Shown here: positions 1-7,700 of the stretch, piece by piece | Position numbering within the stretch: position 1 is the stretch's first letter | Layout of the letters: each line of letters starts with the position of its first letter | Origin: Odoribacteraceae bacterium | GTDB taxonomy: Bacteria; Bacteroidota; Bacteroidia; Bacteroidales; Marinifilaceae | Length of the DNA: 9,988 bases | Direction of reading: 5' to 3' | Assembly: GCA_031279175.1 (NCBI GenBank) | Contig: JAITJA010000162.1 | Coordinates: 1-9,988, forward strand | Notes under the pieces: model-generated | Database searches by the model: none | Seen by the model: only the letters and a program-made list of their open reading frames with translations | Told to the model about the DNA's origin: nothing | Made by a program: the position numbers and the translations under genes

Positions 1-60
1 CCCTTCGGCCCCATCATGTCCGCCATCATCCCGTGCCCCCGTACCACGGTCAAGTGGCAA

Positions 61-88
61 GCAGGGGGGGAAGTGTTTCTCTCCCTGC
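61..88 (+). other. 12-bp hairpin, GTGT loop
   Basis: The arm at 61-72 (GCAGGGGGGGAA) pairs with the arm at 77-88 (TTCTCTCCCTGC) around a four-base loop at 73-76. In a + strand RNA all 12 pairs form, two of them as G-U wobbles (67-82 and 69-80). In a - strand RNA these two would be A-C mismatches, so the fold favours rightward transcripts. No T-run follows directly (the next is 131-138), so a standard intrinsic terminator is unlikely. It may be a leader structure, a protein site, or the remains of a terminator of a gene left of the window. Confidence 0.4.
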
Positions 89-119
89 TGGTACTCGCCC
101 GGGGGGGTGTGGATATTTC

Positions 120-147
120 TTGGTTCTTGATTTTTTTTATATCTTGG
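120..147 (+). promoter_or_regulatory. Weak Bacteroidota-type promoter candidate
   Basis: A TTG at 120-122 could be a -33 element. TATCTTGG at 140-147 matches five of the six fixed positions of the Bacteroidota -7 consensus TAnnTTTG. The spacer is 17 bases, slightly shorter than the usual 19 or so. Transcription would start near 150-155, leaving a leader of about 20 nt before the ATG at 174. The region is AT-rich in an otherwise GC-rich window, which favours a promoter, but the match is weak and chance is possible. Confidence 0.25.
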
Positions 148-173
148 CGCGATCACGAGAAAACACGAAAGCC

Positions 174-518
174 ATGACTTTAGAAGAGATTATCAGACAC
201 CTTGACGCGGAGGTTATACTTTGTCAACACGCGCCAGAGAAAGAAGTAAAACATGCTTTTGCCGCCGACCTGATGAGTGACGTGCTGAGACTCGATACCA
301 ACGAGGTCATGCTGATCACGGGGTTAGCACATCCACAAGTCATACGTACCGCCGAGATGGCCGACATTTCGACAATACTGTTCGTCCGCGACAAGACCGT
401 CACTCCCGGGATGATCGCGCTGGCCCGTGAAAGCGGCGTGACGTTGCTCCGTTGCGGTCAAAGCATGTTCCAGGCTTGTGGCACGTTACACGCTGCCGGT
501 TTACAACCCGTTTTTTAG
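174..518 (+). CDS. Small DRTGG-domain protein, first copy (degenerate signature)
   Basis: This is a 114-residue soluble protein, the first gene of the hydrogenase-linked cassette. It resembles stand-alone DRTGG-domain proteins, a fold also found N-terminal in HPr kinase-like proteins and next to CBS domains, thought to bind a small ligand. The match rests on overall pattern and on similarity to the second copy at 2307-2657: both share the motif DLxSDV at residues 32-37, a following hydrophobic strand (VMLITG, 45-50), and a C-terminal G(I/T)LHxxL stretch. Where the second copy has T-G-G (26-28) this one has K-H-A, so the signature loop is eroded and ligand binding may be altered. I chose ATG 174 because upstream in-frame sequence is low-complexity and protein homology begins at MTLEEII. 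The RsbW-like gene starts 6 nt after the stop. No function is proven. Confidence 0.8.
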   Translation: MTLEEIIRHLDAEVILCQHAPEKEVKHAFAADLMSDVLRLDTNEVMLITGLAHPQVIRTAEMADISTILFVRDKTVTPGMIALARESGVTLLRCGQSMFQACGTLHAAGLQPVF

Positions 519-524
519 CCGGAC

Positions 525-941
525 ATGGAATTTAATTACCACATCGAGGGTGGCGACTTCTCGAGAGCGGGTTCTGCCTCCAGCGAGATCAAGAAGATAT
601 TAAAGCAATTGAATGTCGATTCGCGCGTCATCAAGCGCGTGGTCGTGGCGTTGTACGAGGCCGAGGTAAACGTGGTCGCTCACGCTCGCGAGGGTGAGAT
701 GCGCGTCATGATCGGTGTTGACGTGATCGAGGCGACGATTGCCGACAAGGGTCCCGGGATCCCGGATATCGCGCTCGCCATGCAAGAGGGATACTCCACG
801 GCCTCCCCGCGGGTCAGGGAGATGGGCTTCGGCGCGGGGATGGGCCTGCCGAATATCAAGAAGAATTGTGACCGGCTCGATATTGAATCCGTCGTCAACG
901 CGGGCACGACCGTCAAGATGACTACTTTTTTTACCGGTTAA
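525..941 (+). CDS. RsbW-like GHKL-family ATPase / anti-sigma-type serine kinase
   Basis: A 138-residue, single-domain ATPase of the GHKL (HATPase_c) fold, the size of RsbW/SpoIIAB-type anti-sigma factors. The ATP site is intact: the N-box runs E45-A-E-V-N49, with N49 the expected Mg-ATP ligand; the G1 box is D74-K-G-P-G78; the glycine-rich ATP lid and G2 are G101-F-G-A-G-M-G107-L. There is no dimerisation/phosphoacceptor helix and no membrane segment, so it is not a classical histidine kinase. Proteins of this type bind or phosphorylate partner proteins on serine, or sequester a sigma factor; no sigma factor or STAS antagonist gene lies in the window. Its place, 6 nt after the first DRTGG gene and 12 nt before the hydrogenase-like gene, suggests it relays a signal from that Fe-S protein. 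The partner is inference. Confidence 0.85.
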   Translation: MEFNYHIEGGDFSRAGSASSEIKKILKQLNVDSRVIKRVVVALYEAEVNVVAHAREGEMRVMIGVDVIEATIADKGPGIPDIALAMQEGYSTASPRVREMGFGAGMGLPNIKKNCDRLDIESVVNAGTTVKMTTFFTG

Positions 942-953
942 ATCCCGCTCGCG

Positions 954-2300
954 ATGGACGAATTTTACCACGCGTTGAAGGTCTCTTCAAAAACCTGTAC
1001 CGGTTGCACGCACTGCATGGTCGCTTGCCCGACGGGAGCTATTCGCGTCCGGGGGGGCGTGGCGACGATCGACGCGGCCGCTTGCGTGGATTGCGGCATG
1101 TGCCTGAAGACTTGCCCGCGCAGGGCGATTTTCGTCGAGCAGGACGATTTTAACCGGATTTTTAACTTCACGCACCGGGTGGTCTTGTTGCCGAGCGTCG
1201 TTTTCGGGCAATTTGCCGGGGAGGTCAGCGAGGAACAGATTTTCGCCGAGCTGCTCGCGATGGGATTCACGCGTGTCGTGGAGACGGATCGTTCCGTGGA
1301 GATTCTCGCCGGGGCGATGCGGGAATACATGTCGACCCGCGATCACTCGCGTCCCTTTATCTCGGCCTTTTGCCCGGCCATTGTCCGGCTGATACAGGTG
1401 CGTTTCCCGTCGATGATCGATCACGTGATCCCGCTCAAGCAGGCTCTCGATCTCTCCGCGATCCACGCCCGTCGGCAACTCGAGGAGGAGGGCGCGTCGC
1501 CCGACGAGATTGGCGTTTTCTACGTGGCCCCGTGCGCCGCCAAGATTGCCGCGATCAAGTCGCCCGTTGGCGAGGAGGTTTCTCCCGTTGATGGCGTTAT
1601 TAACATGGATTTTATATACAACAAGATCAAGATGGGGCTCACGCGTCGCGAGCGGTCGGCCGTCGCGCCAGTCCCCGGGGCGGGGTATCTCTCTCCGGCG
1701 GCTATCGCGTGGACGCTCTCCGAGGGGGAGGCCTCGAGCTTCGAGGGAAGATGCCTGGCCATCGACGAGATCCACAACGTGATTGATATACTCGAGAAGC
1801 TGGAGAATGACGAGATCCCGGATATCGATTTCGTCGAGTTGCGCGCGTGCGATCACTCGTGTGCCGGCGGGGCGCTCTCGGCCAATAATCGCTTCCTGGT
1901 GATTGAACGCTTGCGGTCGCGCGTCAAGGCCAGTGCCGGGCAGTCGCGCGGTGACGACGAGATTGCCCGTCACGCCGCGTTTCTCAAGGAGCAGGCGTAT
2001 CTCCCCGCGAAGATCTCGCCTCGCTCTATCGAGAAGCTGGACGAGGACAGGGGGGCGGCCATGGAGAAGATGCGGAAGATTAACCGGATCATGGATATTA
2101 TCCCGCGGGTGGATTGTGGCGCGTGCGGGGCCCCGTCGTGCCGTGCACTGGCGCGCGACGTGGTGCAGGGGAAGGCGAAGCTTAGCCAGTGCACGTTTGT
2201 CCAGAAGATGTTGCTGGAAGAGGGGCTTATCACTCCCGCCGAGGCGATCGAGATTGCCGAGAAGACGTGGGGAAAGGATCGATTTAATAATAAAAAATAG
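954..2300 (+). CDS. [FeFe]-hydrogenase-like Fe-S protein, putative sensory hydrogenase
   Basis: This 448-residue cytoplasmic protein has three parts. Residues 15-54 are a 2x[4Fe-4S] ferredoxin domain (C15/18/21/25 and C44/47/50/54). Residues about 75-335 are an [FeFe]-hydrogenase catalytic-type domain. Residues 388-413 are a further [4Fe-4S] domain (C388-x2-C391-x4-C396-x16-C413), as in RnfB-type proteins. The H-cluster motifs are divergent: L1 reads SAFC140P, L2 APC194AAK197, L3 ELRAC299DHSC303. All four cluster cysteines and the L2 lysine remain, but the proton-transfer cysteine preceding C140 is Phe139, and the usual L3 methionine is Arg297. Loss of that cysteine is known in putative sensory hydrogenases (HydS). 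No PAS domain is present, unlike group C HydS. I infer a redox or H2 sensor acting through the adjacent ATPase; H-cluster assembly would need HydEFG encoded elsewhere. Confidence 0.85.
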   Translation: MDEFYHALKVSSKTCTGCTHCMVACPTGAIRVRGGVATIDAAACVDCGMCLKTCPRRAIFVEQDDFNRIFNFTHRVVLLPSVVFGQFAGEVSEEQIFAELLAMGFTRVVETDRSVEILAGAMREYMSTRDHSRPFISAFCPAIVRLIQVRFPSMIDHVIPLKQALDLSAIHARRQLEEEGASPDEIGVFYVAPCAAKIAAIKSPVGEEVSPVDGVINMDFIYNKIKMGLTRRERSAVAPVPGAGYLSPAAIAWTLSEGEASSFEGRCLAIDEIHNVIDILEKLENDEIPDIDFVELRACDHSCAGGALSANNRFLVIERLRSRVKASAGQSRGDDEIARHAAFLKEQAYLPAKISPRSIEKLDEDRGAAMEKMRKINRIMDIIPRVDCGACGAPSCRALARDVVQGKAKLSQCTFVQKMLLEEGLITPAEAIEIAEKTWGKDRFNNKK

Positions 2301-2306
2301 AGAACA

Positions 2307-2657
2307 ATGAACGTGAAAGAGATTATCGGGCCGCTGGAGCTGACCGCCTGCTCCGGGCAACAGGGCATGGACAAGGAAGTCACCGGCGGGTATACCTCTG
2401 ACTTGCTTAGTGACGTGATGGGGCACGCGCGGGAGGGTCAAGTGTGGATCACGCTCCAGGCGCACGGGAACGTGATGGCCGTGGCGTCGCTCAAGGAGCT
2501 CGCGGCCGTGGTGCTCGTCAAGGGAAGAAGGCCCGACGAGGAGGCCGCCGCCGCCAGCGATCGGGAGGGGATTCCCGTGTTTTCCACGCCGCTCGGGGCG
2601 TTCGAGGCCAGCGGGATATTGCACGGTCTGCTGAACGCGCGCGACAAGAAGCCGTGA
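2307..2657 (+). CDS. Small DRTGG-domain protein, second copy
   Basis: A 116-residue soluble protein and the better-preserved DRTGG copy of the cassette, with T26-G-G-Y-T-S-D-L-L-S-D-V-M38 as its signature. It then alternates short strands and helices (VWITLQ, VMAVASLKELAAVVLVKG, IPVFSTPLGAFEASGIL), in line with the family's compact alpha/beta fold. The shared DLxSDV block falls at the same residue numbers (32-37) as in the copy at 174-518, so the two are probably ancient paralogues that may form a heterodimer; this pairing is inference. The gene starts 6 nt after the hydrogenase-like gene, and its TGA stop is overlapped by the GTG start of the PHP gene, so the two are likely translationally coupled. 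DRTGG domains are thought to sense a ligand, perhaps a nucleotide; the ligand is unknown here. Confidence 0.82.
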   Translation: MNVKEIIGPLELTACSGQQGMDKEVTGGYTSDLLSDVMGHAREGQVWITLQAHGNVMAVASLKELAAVVLVKGRRPDEEAAAASDREGIPVFSTPLGAFEASGILHGLLNARDKKP

Positions 2658-3370
2658 AGGCCGACCTGCACGTGCATACCGTGCTTTCTCCCTGCGCGGA
2701 TCTCGACATGAGCCCGAGGGCAATCGTCGCCGCGGCAAGAGAGAGGGGGATCGACGCGCTCGGGATCACGGATCATAATTCCATGAAACAGTTGCCGGTC
2801 ATGCGGCAAGTCGCTGGCGAGGCGGGGATGATGTTGCTGCAAGGCGTCGAGGTGACGACCCGCGAGGAGGTGCATTGCCTCGCTTTCTTTCCCGGCGAGA
2901 CGGCCGTCGCTACTTTCCAGCGTTTTCTCGATGAACGGTTGCCGGCGATCCCGAATGATCCCGCGCGGTTCGGCTACCAGGTGGTTGTCGACGCCGACGA
3001 GCGGGTGCTGGAGGAGGAGCCCCGCTTGCTCGTTTCCGCTCTCGACGCCGGGATAGACGAGGTGGAACGCCTGGTGCACCTCCTCGAGGGGATCTTTATC
3101 CCGGCGCACGTCGACAAGTCAAGGGATAGTATTCTCTCGCAACTCGGTTTTATTCCCCCGGCGCTGGTTTGTGACGCCATAGAATTGAGTGCTCGCGCGA
3201 ATCCCGCTCTTTTTATCGCGGCTAACCCGCTTTTGCACCGTTATCCCGTTGTCCGCTCTTCCGACGCGCATTATCTTCCTGACGTCGGGAAGGTTTTCAC
3301 GCGCTTGACGCCGGTAGATCGCTCTTTCGAGGCGATCCGGCGCGCTATACGCGACGCTTCTCTTTCTTGA
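2654..3370 (+). CDS. PHP-domain metal-dependent phosphoesterase
   Basis: A 238-residue single-domain protein of the PHP superfamily, whose members use a cluster of two or three metals to hydrolyse phosphoesters. The expected metal ligands are all there: D4-L-H6-V-H8-T, T39-D40-H41-N, E66 in GVEV, H74 in EEVHCLAFF, H152 in PAHVDKS, and S203-D204-A-H206. Homology begins immediately at the N-terminus, so I choose GTG 2654, which overlaps the preceding stop (GTGA, 4 nt); longer forms starting further left are antisense-like Arg/Gly-rich sequence. No polymerase or second domain is present, so it is not DnaE/PolX. As last gene of the cassette it might remove a phosphate or hydrolyse a nucleotide signal made or bound by its neighbours; the substrate cannot be told from sequence. 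Confidence 0.88.
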   Translation: MKADLHVHTVLSPCADLDMSPRAIVAAARERGIDALGITDHNSMKQLPVMRQVAGEAGMMLLQGVEVTTREEVHCLAFFPGETAVATFQRFLDERLPAIPNDPARFGYQVVVDADERVLEEEPRLLVSALDAGIDEVERLVHLLEGIFIPAHVDKSRDSILSQLGFIPPALVCDAIELSARANPALFIAANPLLHRYPVVRSSDAHYLPDVGKVFTRLTPVDRSFEAIRRAIRDASLS

Positions 3371-3420
3371 AGCGGTAAGGTGATCAACGGGGAGGGTGGC
3401 GCGCCGGGGGGCGCGGCGTT
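3371..3420. terminator. Short convergent gap with GC hairpin, possible bidirectional terminator
   Basis: The PHP gene and lptC end towards each other with 50 nt between. CGCGCC at 3400-3405 and GGCGCG at 3410-3415 form a perfect 6-bp stem around a GGGG loop, equally good on both strands. On the + strand it is followed by GCGTTT, only a short T tract; on the - strand by a C-rich stretch without a T-run. It is in the right place for a shared terminator but is a weak one by sequence. Confidence 0.35.
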
Positions 3421-3984
3421 TCAGGGTTGATTTTCCAGTTCCAGTCGTCCGGTAACCTTCTTGAAGAGGGGATTGTTTAGTTGCTGGTCGGACTCGAAGC
3501 CGTCTTTTCCCTCGATGACCTGATCGCCGGAGGTCAGGCGCACGTGCTGCGCGGTATATATCCACTCCTTGTCCATGTCCCAGAAAAGCAGTTCCGTCTC
3601 GAGTTTTTTCCCCTCGGCGTTCGTCACCTCGACATGGTCGCGGATCTCCCACAGGTTTTGATTTTCCATTCTCCGGGCGTATCGCGCGTCGAGCGTCCCC
3701 TCGACCAGCCCGGTCGAGTCGTACGAGATGACATGCAGGCCGCGGGGGAACTCCTCGTAGTTCCGCTGCTCGTCGTCGTACTTGTCGTAGCGGGGCGTGG
3801 TGACGTGATACTTGAGCCTTGCCGAGTCGGTGTACCACATTTCCATGTTCTCCCCGGACATGGCGGGCATGTTCTCCCGGTGAATGATCTTGTTGACCTC
3901 GCTCATGTCCGTCTTGCAGGAGATGATGGCCGTCGCGACGAGGAGCAGCACGGCCGCGGCGCGTGGGATAAATCGCGTGTTCAT
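3421..3984 (-). CDS. lptC: LPS export periplasmic protein LptC (lipoprotein)
   Basis: A 187-residue protein of the LptC type, which passes lipopolysaccharide from the LptBFG transporter to the periplasmic bridge. The N-terminus is a lipoprotein signal: Arg at 4 and 8, a hydrophobic stretch at 9-21, and a lipobox I-I-S-C23. Membrane anchoring would thus be by lipid, where E. coli LptC uses a transmembrane helix; lipoprotein-type LptC is usual in Bacteroidota. The rest is beta-strand rich (YTDSARLKYHVTTPRY, GTLDARYARRMENQNLWEIRDHVEVTN, TELLFWDMDKEWIYTAQHVRL), typical of the OstA/LptC beta-jellyroll. ATG 3984 is preferred over an in-frame start 24 codons upstream because it puts the signal peptide at the N-terminus. 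That ATG overlaps the coaX stop (ATGA). It is the last gene of the leftward operon. Confidence 0.85.
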   Translation of the reverse strand: MNTRFIPRAAAVLLLVATAIISCKTDMSEVNKIIHRENMPAMSGENMEMWYTDSARLKYHVTTPRYDKYDDEQRNYEEFPRGLHVISYDSTGLVEGTLDARYARRMENQNLWEIRDHVEVTNAEGKKLETELLFWDMDKEWIYTAQHVRLTSGDQVIEGKDGFESDQQLNNPLFKKVTGRLELENQP

Positions 3985-4712
3985 GTATTCTTCTTTTGAT
4001 ATTCCAGAATCTTGTTCAGTCCCGTCATCACGAGGTGTCGTTCCAGCCGGAAGCACGCCGGGAGCAATTTGCTTAACGTCATGCTATCTCCGCCCGCGAG
4101 CAGGAGCGCGCCGCCCGGGTGCTCGCGCAAGAAATCGGCGGCCCGTTCCCGGATCTCCGCGAGCACGCCGCGCGTCACGCCCTCGCGGATCGCGTCGCGC
4201 GTGTTCTTGCCGATCGTCTCGCCTCGCCCGAGTCCCTCCACCAGCGGTAGGCGCGCCGTGAACTGGTGCAGTGCCCGGTAGCGCGCCCGCGCGCCCGGCG
4301 AGATGGCTCCCCCGAGGAAGACCCCTTCGGCGCTCGCGTAATTAAACGTGATGGCCGTGCCCGCGTCCACGACGAGTAGATCGCGCGCGGGATACAACGC
4401 CGCGCCTGCCACGCAACTCGCCACGCGGTCGATGCCCAGCGTCGCGGGCGTCTCGTAGTCGATCCGCAGGGGGAGCGGCAGGGCCGTTGTTGCCTCGCGA
4501 AAGGAGGTGGCAACGCGTTGCAGGTGTTCCCGCGTGGTAGCCGGCACCTCGCCGGTAGCGGCCAGGAGAACATCCACGTCTTCGCCGCGTTCGCGGGCAG
4601 CCGTCGCGCGCGCGTTCCACCTGTTGAGGCCGTCGCCCCGCTCGATCAGGTTGTCGCCGTCGAAGATGGCGAATTTCGCTCGCGTGTTTCCGATGTCAAT
4701 GATGAGGTTCAT
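3981..4712 (-). CDS. coaX: Type III pantothenate kinase
   Basis: A 243-residue cytoplasmic enzyme that phosphorylates pantothenate with ATP, the first committed step of coenzyme A synthesis. It belongs to the ASKHA (acetate kinase/hsp70/actin) fold. Visible motifs: the N-terminal phosphate loop D6-I-G-N-T10 with K13; T91-L-G-I-D95-R96, the family's pantothenate-site TLGxDR motif; the second phosphate motif V115-D116-A-G-T-A120; G134-G-A-I-S-P-G140; and a late glycine pair G207-G208-D209. Length is normal for CoaX (about 240-260). The start overlaps the end of mfd by 17 nt and the stop overlaps the lptC start by 4 nt, so translation of all three is probably coupled. CoaX needs a monovalent cation and is not inhibited by CoA, as known for the family. 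Confidence 0.93.
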   Translation of the reverse strand: MNLIIDIGNTRAKFAIFDGDNLIERGDGLNRWNARATAARERGEDVDVLLAATGEVPATTREHLQRVATSFREATTALPLPLRIDYETPATLGIDRVASCVAGAALYPARDLLVVDAGTAITFNYASAEGVFLGGAISPGARARYRALHQFTARLPLVEGLGRGETIGKNTRDAIREGVTRGVLAEIRERAADFLREHPGGALLLAGGDSMTLSKLLPACFRLERHLVMTGLNKILEYQKKNT

Positions 4713-7700
4713 GTCTCGTGATGTTTTCGTGCATTTTTCGAATGATGCTCGCGACGCGCTCCATGTCGTCGACCCCGGAGAAGGAGAGGGTCAACTTGTC
4801 GTTGCGTTCGCTGGCGCTGCAATGTACCTCTTGTCGCTGGATAAATTGCAACATGGACTTGAAAAGTGACGAGGCGTAGAAAGGAGAATGTTGGTCGCTC
4901 ACGAGATACAGCACCATCTTCCCGTTCTTCGCGACCAGCCGTTCGACGCCCATCTCCTGGCAACGCTCCCGCGTCCGCGCGATCTCCACCAGCCGTTTCA
5001 CCGGCAACGGGATGTCGCCGAAACGATCCTGCAAGCCGCTCTCGAAGCGGAGTAGTGCCTCGTCACCGGCAAGATTGTCCAGCTCGCGGTAGAGGCGCAC
5101 GCGCTCGCTGACACTCTCCACGTAACTCTCCGGGATAAGAATCTCGAAGTCGGTCTCGACCACGCAATCCGCGACGAAAGATTCGCCGCGCGTCTTCTCG
5201 TTTCCCGCCCGCTCCATCCAGGGGAACTCCTCCTCCTTCAGCTCCAGTAGCGCCTCGTCGAGCACCCGCCGGTAGGTCTCGTAGCCGATCTCGGCGATAA
5301 ATCCCGACTGTTCCCCGCCGAGGATATTCCCGGCGCCGCGGATGTCGAGATCCTGCATGGCGATGTTAAATCCGCTGCCCAGGCCGCTGAAATCCTCGAT
5401 GGCCTTCAGGCGACGGCGGGCGTCCTCGTTGAGACGCTCCAGCGGGGGCGTGAGCAGGTAACAGAAGGCCTTCCGGTTGGAGCGTCCCACTCGCCCGCGC
5501 AGCTGGTGCAAGTCGCTCAGTCCGTAATTCTGGGCCTGGTTAATGATGATCGTGTTCGCGTTCGGGATATCCAGTCCGGACTCGATGATGGTCGTGGCGA
5601 TCAGGAGGTCGTAGTCGCCCCGGATAAAGTCGTGCATCACGCGTTCCAGCTCGTTCCCCGGCATTTGCCCGTGCGCCACGCGGCTTTTGATTGTTGGCGC
5701 TAACCGGTGTAGCAGGCGTTGTATCTCCTGGATCGTGTCGACGCGGTCGTGGATAAAGAACACCTGTCCGCCGCGGCTTGTCTCGTAGGTGATGGCTTCC
5801 CGGATCACCTCCTCGTCAAAGCGATAAAGCCCCGTGACAATGGGATAACGGTTGGGGGGCGGGGTCCGGATGATAGACATGTCGCGCGCGCCCATCAGCG
5901 AGAATTGCAGCGTGCGGGGGATAGGCGTCGCGGTCATCGTGATGGTATCCACGTTAAGCTTCAAGCGCTTTAGTTTCTCTTTCACGGCCACGCCGAACTT
6001 TTGTTCCTCGTCGATGACGAGCAGCCCGAGGTCTTTAAACTGCACGTCGTTCCCGGTCAGGCGGTGCGTGCCGATGATAATATCCACCTTTCCCCCGGCC
6101 AGCTCCTTGATGACGCGTTTATTTTCCATGCTGCCGCGCATCCTGCTGATATACTCCACGCGACAGGGCATTCCCTCTAACCGTTGCGAGAAAGTATGAT
6201 AGTGCTGGTACGCCAGGACGGTCGTGGGCACGAGGACGGCCACCTGCTTCCCGTCGGTCGCGGCCTTGAACGCCGCGCGGATGGCGACCTCTGTTTTGCC
6301 GAACCCCACGTCGCCGCACACCAGCCGGTCCATCACGCGCGGTTCTTCCATGTCGCCCTTCACGGCCTCGATGGCTTTCTTCTGGTCGGGCGTCTCCTCG
6401 TACATGAAGGAGGCCTCCATCTCCTCCTGTAGGTAAGAATCCTTGGAGAAGGCGAAGGCAACCTCCTGTCGGCGGCGGGCATAGAGGGCGATCAGCTCGC
6501 GGGCGATCTCCTTGACGCGCGACTTTGCCCGTTGTTTCAGGCGATTCCAGGCGTCGCCTCCCAGCTTGTTGACCGCTGGCGGCGTGCCGTCTTTCCCGCG
6601 ATACTTCGACACCTTGTGCAGGGCGTGGAGGTTGACGTATAGTTCCGAGTTATTTTTATAGACGAGGCGGATAACCTCCTGCACGTTCCCGTTGTTGTCG
6701 AGACGCACGAGGCCGCCGAACTGCCCGATCCCGTGGTCGACGTGCACGACGTAATCCCCCGGGTGTAGGTTTTGCAGCTCGCTTACCGTGATGGACTCCC
6801 GTTCCTCGCGCACGCGGGTTGTCTTGAGGCGGAACTTGTGATAGCGGTCGAACACCTGGTGCTCCGTGTAGATGCACGCCCGGATGCTCGCGTCGCGGAA
6901 GCCCTCGTGCATCGTCCCGTTCACCGGCAGGAAGGGGACGTCCAGCCCCTTGTCCGAGAAAATATCTTTCAGGCGTTGCAACTGCATCTCGTTGTTCGAG
7001 CAGATATAAATCTCGTGGCCTTTCTCCCGCGCCTCCGTCAGGTGATTTGCCAGCAGGTCGAAACGCTTGTTAATTGTTGGTTGTGGCGTTGTCTCCACCC
7101 GTATGATCTCTCCCCGGAAGAGCGTTTCGCTGCCCCATTCCACGACGCGCGCCCGTTCGACGTCGGCGAGGAGACGGGCGGGAGAGATCCACGCGTCGTT
7201 CTCGTCCTGCTGCACCAGCGCGGTCGCGCGGTCGTGCACGTGCAAGGTATTCTTGATCCACCAGATTGCCCGCGGTCCCGTCAACCCGGCCAGGTCGCCG
7301 TGGGAGAGGACAGGGATCTCGTTCACGTCGGGCAGCAGGATGACGCGTCGCGTCCGTTGCTCGGACAACTGCGTTTCCACGTTGAAATAGCGGATACTCT
7401 CGACCTTGTTGCCGAAGAACTCGACGCGCGCGGGGCGTTCTTCCGCGAAGGAGTAGATGTCGACGATCCCCCCGCGGATCGCGAATTGTCCCGGGCCGCA
7501 CACGAAGTCGGCGCGTTCGAAGTGGTGTTCCGACAGGAATTCTTCCAGGAACGAGATCGAGAGCGCGTCCCCGACCGCCACCGGCATGGAGAGGTCGGCG
7601 AGCGCCTCGGCCGTGACTACCCGCTCGATGAACGCTTCCGGGTAGGTGACCACTCGCTTTACCTGGTGGTGGGTCAGGGCGTTCAGCGCTTCTGTCCGTG

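Larger units (their letters stand above)
1..173. other. Left-edge noncoding region
   Basis: I see no convincing gene here. The + strand frame leading into the first DRTGG gene is open from the left edge, but its translation is low-complexity (Gly, Pro and Arg rich) and resembles no protein start. On the - strand an open frame runs off the left edge; from position 29 it would read MMADMMGPKG, which could be the first ten residues of a divergent gene, but that is too short to call. The stretch contains two G7 runs (64-70 and 101-107), a hairpin at 61-88, and a T8 run at 131-138. The AT-rich part from about 113 to 147 is where a promoter for the rightward cassette would be expected. Confidence 0.5.

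Noticed and set aside
1..29. Possible start of a divergent - strand gene (MMADMMGPKG)
   Set aside because: Only ten codons are visible, the start is ambiguous because the frame stays open upstream, and the sequence contains a small repeat (CCATCAT) that makes the pattern plausible by chance.
61..110. G-quadruplex from the two G7 runs
   Set aside because: Only two long runs separated by 30 nt exist, and one of them is already paired in the hairpin; a four-tract quadruplex would need splitting of each run.
33..173. N-terminal extension of the first DRTGG protein from a GTG at 33
   Set aside because: The extra 47 residues are low-complexity and cross the hairpin and the AT-rich putative promoter, while similarity to the paralogue starts at ATG 174.
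987..2738. A 583-codon open frame on the - strand opposite the hydrogenase-like gene
   Set aside because: It mirrors the GC-rich third positions of the real + strand genes, is rich in Arg, Gly and His, has no recognisable motif, and spans two well-supported genes.
3985..4056. 24-codon N-terminal extension of LptC
   Set aside because: It would bury the lipoprotein signal inside the protein and lies wholly within the coaX coding sequence.
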